Shown here piece after piece: positions 5,396 through 8,587 of a stretch of 8,587 bases of DNA. The stretch is from assembly GCA_002687025.1 (NCBI GenBank), contig NYZG01000443.1:1-8587 (forward strand). Direction: 5' to 3'. A program made the position numbers and the translations under genes. Position 1 is the stretch's first letter. Every line of letters begins with the position of its first letter. The stretch comes from Candidatus Poribacteria bacterium (GTDB lineage: Bacteria; Poribacteria; WGA-4E; GCA-2687025). The notes under the pieces were generated by a model. It had not been told where the DNA came from and made no database searches. It saw only the letters and a list, made by a program, of their open reading frames with translations.

Positions 5396-6981
5396 AGCGA
5401 CTCGGAGACCATCTTGCCCGAGTCGCTCTTCTGGATGACGCAGAGCCGATTCTCGCGAGCGTCCAACGCCCACAGCCGCTCGCCATCCCACGCCAGACCG
5501 TCGCAGTAGCCCGGCCCCGGATGCGAGAAGTAGTCTTTGGGTCCCTCGAACGGCATGTCGCCGTAGTCGAGTAGCCGCCATCCGTTCTCGTCGCTCTTGA
5601 CGAGCATCGCGTTGTTCCAGCCGGCGTGCCACACGCCCTGATCCGCCGGAAACACTCTCTTGATGTTGGCGTCGGCGACATCCGGGCCGTAGTCGTGTGC
5701 GCCCGTCCGCGGGTCGAGGTAGTAGGTGATCCCCTCGCCAGGATCGCACAGCCACAGCTTGTCGCCATACTGCGCATCGTGCATCTGCGTCGCGCTGGTG
5801 ATGCGAGGGATCCAGTCGAGCGCGAATTCGTGACGGGTCGCGCCGGTTTCCGGGTCGATCAGGAACAGCTTCTGAGAGTTGGGGTCTCTCGGCGCCGGTT
5901 CAGGAACGCCTTGCGTGTACGCCAGTAGGCCCTCCCACCAGCCCAGCTCCACTCCCGGCCCTGGGGGCAGCTTCACCGCCTTCGTGACGCTGCCGTCATC
6001 CGGGTGGATCGCCAACGCCTGCCCCGCCGCGCGATCGCACACCCACAGACGCCCATCTCCCCAGGTCAGTCCGTGCAGATCTCCGTCCGGCAGATCCACC
6101 GACCGGACGACCTGCCAGTCGCGGGGCAACGGCGGCAGTTCCAGCAGTCGCGTCAGCAGTCCGTGGGTCACCAATGCTCGCATCACATCGAAAGTGCGTT
6201 CGCCCCATGCGCCGTCAGGGTACTGCGCGCGCAGAAACATAGGCAGCATGCGCTCGATCATCTCGCGACCGAACGGACACGTTGGGTCGCTCGCCACCGG
6301 CAATAGCCCCCACGTGTCGACGAAGCACATCGTGCCGGCCTCGGTAAGCCCGTCGCGGAAGGCCGTTGCCATCGTGAGGATCGGCGCGTCCATATCTCCG
6401 GCGTCCCGGCAGTGCCATAGCCGCCGGAATTGGTCCGTGAGAGACCACGGACATACGCTCGCCGGGCCCACGAGCAGCTCTTGCGGGCTCGCCTGCCGGT
6501 AGCGTTGGAGAATCTGCCGCACTGTCGCCGACTCGCCGAGGCCAGTCCGAGACAGCGCGGCCGCGACACTCAGCGCCAGGCCGGCGCCGTGCGCCTGCAT
6601 GTCTACGTTTTCGACGAGCCACTCGCCCGCGGCGTGCGCCTGGGGCGCGTCGGCCGCCCAGCCGTAGTCCATCAGCCGATGGATCATAGCGGCGGTCTCG
6701 TTCACGTCATCGGCGAAACTGCCATTGGGTAGTTGCGCGGCCAGCTCGTCGGCCAGCCACAGACGGATGGCCTCGGTGTCTTCCGGCGTCGGTCGACCGA
6801 GCACATGCGCCCTGACGCGCGCCGCGACGAGGCCGGTGTCGCGTTCCACCCATGCCATCAGATCGTGTCGGAAGCCGTAACGCAGTTCGGTCTTTCCCAT
6901 TGGATCGCCCTTCGCGGAGCTTGTCGCCACGAGGGCGACACAGATCGTCACCGGCGCCCAACGCAGTCCGGCTGCAAGCAT
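5380..6981 (-). CDS. Predicted exported alpha/alpha-toroid plus beta-propeller protein
   Basis: From ATG 6981 the protein has 533 residues. Residues 1-23 look like a signal peptide (LRW, then APVTICVALVA, then TSSA), and a strong Shine-Dalgarno lies upstream. An alternative ATG at 6900 has GAAGGG upstream and would give a cytoplasmic form without it. Residues about 40-285 are helical with two prenyltransferase/squalene-cyclase-like motifs, AQLPNGSFADDVNETAAMI near 82-100 and AQYPDGAWGERTFDVMRAL near 252-270, suggesting an alpha/alpha toroid. The DxDD acid motif of cyclases is not seen, so enzyme activity is doubtful. Residues about 288-520 are propeller-like, with repeats such as GLTWGDGRLWVCD, KLFLIDPETG, KLWLCDPGEG, MLVKSDENGW and GLAWDGERLWALD, as in NHL/SMP-30-type or glutamine-cyclotransferase-like folds. 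The combination suggests a binding or scaffold protein; function unknown. It converges on the metacaspase gene. Confidence 0.8.
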   Translation of the reverse strand: MLAAGLRWAPVTICVALVATSSAKGDPMGKTELRYGFRHDLMAWVERDTGLVAARVRAHVLGRPTPEDTEAIRLWLADELAAQLPNGSFADDVNETAAMIHRLMDYGWAADAPQAHAAGEWLVENVDMQAHGAGLALSVAAALSRTGLGESATVRQILQRYRQASPQELLVGPASVCPWSLTDQFRRLWHCRDAGDMDAPILTMATAFRDGLTEAGTMCFVDTWGLLPVASDPTCPFGREMIERMLPMFLRAQYPDGAWGERTFDVMRALVTHGLLTRLLELPPLPRDWQVVRSVDLPDGDLHGLTWGDGRLWVCDRAAGQALAIHPDDGSVTKAVKLPPGPGVELGWWEGLLAYTQGVPEPAPRDPNSQKLFLIDPETGATRHEFALDWIPRITSATQMHDAQYGDKLWLCDPGEGITYYLDPRTGAHDYGPDVADANIKRVFPADQGVWHAGWNNAMLVKSDENGWRLLDYGDMPFEGPKDYFSHPGPGYCDGLAWDGERLWALDARENRLCVIQKSDSGKMVSESLAARR

Positions 6982-7376
6982 CGGACGGCCCCTCCCGTCG
7001 CATCGCGACCGTGTGGTCGCCTGTGTGGCAGATCGTGTCGCGGCGCGCTCCCCAGAACGGATGGCCCAGGCACAGGCCATCAACGTCCATGTCACCGTCC
7101 TTGGGTACGTCTGCGCTACGCCGTGAATCGCGGAATGGGTCCGCCGCACGGGCCGCTCCATCGCCTGCTTCCGTGAACGGCGCGGCCTTCGGATCGCCGT
7201 TGTCAGGGATTCGATCAGGCGCGCCCCATCCGCGCACGCATGTCCCCTGGCCGTCGCCGACGTGCTATGGATTGCGCAAGACTAGAGGGATTACCGGCTG
7301 TGAACGCTGGCGAAGCGACGCCATGGACACATAGAGGCAGGCGAATGGCGAGGCATCTCCGTAGCGAGGTCGGGAC
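6982..7376. other. Divergent intergenic region with possible relic of an FG-GAP/VCBS-type gene
   Basis: This 395-base gap separates the starts of two divergent genes and must hold both promoters, but I find no convincing -35/-10 pair on either strand. On the minus strand one frame from about 7260 down to 6982 reads like a decayed FG-GAP/VCBS repeat: a DGDMDVDGLCLGHPF segment (about 7100-7053), followed by DTIC and then DHTVAM. This recalls the D-x-DGDxDhhG... W-x-EN...HTI pattern of those calcium-binding propeller repeats. It has no good start and runs out of frame into the next gene. A short inverted repeat, ATGGCC at 7061-7066 with GGCCAT at 7075-7080, lies inside. Confidence 0.3.
6989..6996 (-). 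promoter_or_regulatory. Ribosome binding site of the toroid/propeller gene
   Basis: On the minus strand GGGAGGGG lies seven bases before ATG 6981. It decides the start in favour of 6981, which adds a signal peptide, over ATG 6900, whose own GAAGGG is also reasonable. The choice determines whether the protein is exported. Confidence 0.55.
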
Positions 7377-8330
7377 GTGAGGACACTAGCCATCGAGGTA
7401 CTCGTCACCGGACACACGGTGACGAACACGATCAGCATGGCCGTCGGCACGCGCTTCCTCTACACGGCCACCAGCAAGGACCGCGAGATGCTGATCTGGG
7501 ACAAGTCGTCCCGGGCTCTCGTGGGGACCGTGCCGGCTCCCGACCTGGTGAGTAAGGGCGGGCTGCACACCGATGGCCGCCACCTGTACGTCGCGGAGCG
7601 CAAGCCGCCCATCCTGACGAAGTACACGCCCGAAGGGGAGGAGGTAGAGCAGTCCCCTCTCCCTGCCTCGGTCGGCCTGCACGGTGACGACCGGTTCCTC
7701 TATTTTGTCACGGGCGATCGGACGCTGAACGTCATCGACAAATCCGATTTGCGTGTCGTCGCCAAACGACCGGTCGGGGCGTTCAAGGGCTTCAGGCCAG
7801 CAGTGTGCTGCGACGCGGATCATGCGTACGTCGCGGCCCCCATGGGCGAAATCCACGTGTTCGCCAAGGACGGGCTCGAGCTGGTCGCCCACACGCGGAA
7901 GGGCGCCCGGTCTGCGCGCAAGGCCGTGGTCGTGGAGGATCGGCTGTACGTCGCGTGCGGCGACTGCCGCATCCGCGTCTTCGACAGGCGCACGCTCGCG
8001 CGGCTTGCGATCCTGAGCCGGGAGCGCGCGGTGATCCGCGACATCACGACCGACGACCGGTATCTCTACTCCGTCGGCTACGCCGGCACGCTGATGGCGC
8101 GCGACAAGTTCACCGGCGAGGACAGGCTGATCGTCCAGCACGGCCGCGACTGCCACACCGTCCTCGCCGACATGCACAACGTCTACATCGGCCTGGGTCG
8201 CTGCGACGTCATGGTCCTCGACCGCGCCGCGCTCCACGACGCGGCCGAGCAGGCCACGCCGTCGCCTGCAGTCCTCGGCGTCGAGATCACCGAGAACACG
8301 GAACACACGTGGCAGGGAGACAGCCGATAG
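7377..8330 (+). CDS. Seven-bladed beta-propeller (WD40/PQQ-like) protein
   Basis: A 317-residue protein beginning at GTG, with GAGG at 7366-7369 seven bases upstream. It is built almost wholly of seven repeats of about 40 residues. In each, a strand with Tyr (Y29, Y71, Y109, Y151, Y191, Y231, Y270) in an xLYxA/V context is followed by a strand ending in an Asp-containing turn: MLIWDKSSR, LNVIDKSDL, IRVFDRRTL, VMVLDRAAL. Seven such units match a complete propeller, and starting at the GTG keeps the first blade whole, whereas ATG 7437 would cut it. There is no signal peptide or membrane helix, so it is probably cytoplasmic. No catalytic motif is seen; propellers of this type usually bind proteins or small ligands. 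Cys residues occur in blades 4, 5 and 6 (CC at 144-145, CGDC at 194-197, C259, C276). The last 25 residues are a polar tail. Role unknown. Confidence 0.87.
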   Translation: MRTLAIEVLVTGHTVTNTISMAVGTRFLYTATSKDREMLIWDKSSRALVGTVPAPDLVSKGGLHTDGRHLYVAERKPPILTKYTPEGEEVEQSPLPASVGLHGDDRFLYFVTGDRTLNVIDKSDLRVVAKRPVGAFKGFRPAVCCDADHAYVAAPMGEIHVFAKDGLELVAHTRKGARSARKAVVVEDRLYVACGDCRIRVFDRRTLARLAILSRERAVIRDITTDDRYLYSVGYAGTLMARDKFTGEDRLIVQHGRDCHTVLADMHNVYIGLGRCDVMVLDRAALHDAAEQATPSPAVLGVEITENTEHTWQGDSR

Positions 8331-8368
8331 CAGATGTGCTCGCCCGACACGAGCGCGAACCCGTCGCG

Positions 8369-8399
8369 GGACAAGACACAGGCCGCCACGGGTCTGTCC
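8369..8399 (+). other. Stem-loop after the propeller gene
   Basis: GGACA at 8369-8373 plus GAC at 8375-8377 can pair with GTCTGTCC at 8392-8399, giving an eight-base stem with one bulged A and a 14-base loop, about 40 bases after the stop codon. No T-run follows, so it is at best a weak transcript-end candidate. The rest of 8331-8523 shows no gene that I can support. Confidence 0.2.
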
Positions 8400-8523
8400 G
8401 TTCCAGGCACATGGCGGCAGCCGGTTCCTGCTCCCGTTCGTCCTTCGGTGCGGCTCGCACGTTGGACCCACTAGCCGCTCACGAGGACCCCAGCGGCGCC
8501 GGGTGTGGTCACAGAGTGTTGGT

Positions 8524-8587
8524 TCATGCAGCTTGCTTCTTCTGCCAGAACTCTTCCCAGCAGTCGTTGGCTCGTATAAGCCGTAGA
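8524..8587 (-). CDS. C-terminal end of an unidentified minus-strand gene (partial)
   Basis: Reading the minus strand from the window edge, one frame gives 20 residues ending ANDCWEEFWQKKQAA and then TGA at 8526-8524. The mix of Trp, Phe, acidic and Lys residues and the much lower GC bias than shadow frames elsewhere make a genuine C-terminus plausible. The family cannot be told from so little. The propeller gene would converge on it across about 190 bases. Confidence 0.45.
   Translation of the reverse strand, partial: LRLIRANDCWEEFWQKKQAA

Noticed and set aside
6859..7040. 12-base direct repeat CAGATCGTGTCG at 6859-6870 and 7029-7040
   Set aside because: One or two exact 12-base repeats are expected by chance in a window of this size; nothing flanks them that suggests a mobile element.
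7386..8471. 361-residue minus-strand frame opposite the propeller gene
   Set aside because: The plus strand shows seven clear propeller repeats; the antisense frame's Asp/Val/His-rich translation mirrors those repeats and has no recognisable domain.

Overview
This is a GC-rich bacterial window holding five well-supported protein genes (one apparently split by a frameshift), plus two fragments at the edges. Nothing in it fixes a genus. The base composition, with long shadow frames everywhere, and the mix of exported caspase-like peptidases, beta-propellers and a housekeeping recO suggest a chromosomal segment of an environmental, probably poorly cultured bacterium; this placement is inference. 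I see no RNA genes, CRISPR array, insertion sequence or origin.

Left part (1-1609): a possible tail of an upstream gene, then a small TPR protein and recO, translationally coupled by an 11-base overlap. A weak promoter can be drawn ahead of the TPR gene. Middle part (1610-5366): a 135-base gap with a plausible sigma70-type promoter and a strong ribosome binding site leads into two caspase-family genes in tandem. The first encodes a charged helical N-terminal region, one membrane helix, a caspase (C14) domain with an intact His/Cys pair and a PEGA-like tail. It is split into two overlapping reading frames by a -1 shift next to a run of five C at 2591-2595; one extra C would give a single protein of 633 residues. 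The second, 23 bases downstream with a near-consensus Shine-Dalgarno, is a metacaspase-like protein with a signal peptide, the DCCHSG active site, an acidic Asp/Glu loop and a perfect EF-hand-type loop, so it is probably calcium-responsive. Both catalytic domains are predicted to lie outside the cytoplasmic membrane.

Right part (5367-8587): the second caspase gene converges on a minus-strand gene across a very short gap packed with overlapping GC-rich palindromes, a likely two-way transcript end. The minus gene fuses an alpha/alpha-toroid (prenyltransferase/squalene-cyclase-like fold) to a beta-propeller and probably carries a signal peptide. A 395-base divergent gap follows, with a possible relic of an FG-GAP/VCBS-type gene, then a plus-strand seven-bladed beta-propeller protein starting at GTG. 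The last 64 bases hold the C-terminal end of an unidentified minus-strand gene.

Working picture (inference): the two caspases form one operon, a membrane-tethered and a soluble exported peptidase that may act in the same compartment, perhaps as activator and effector. The propeller and toroid proteins could be partners or simply neighbours; the sequence does not decide this.
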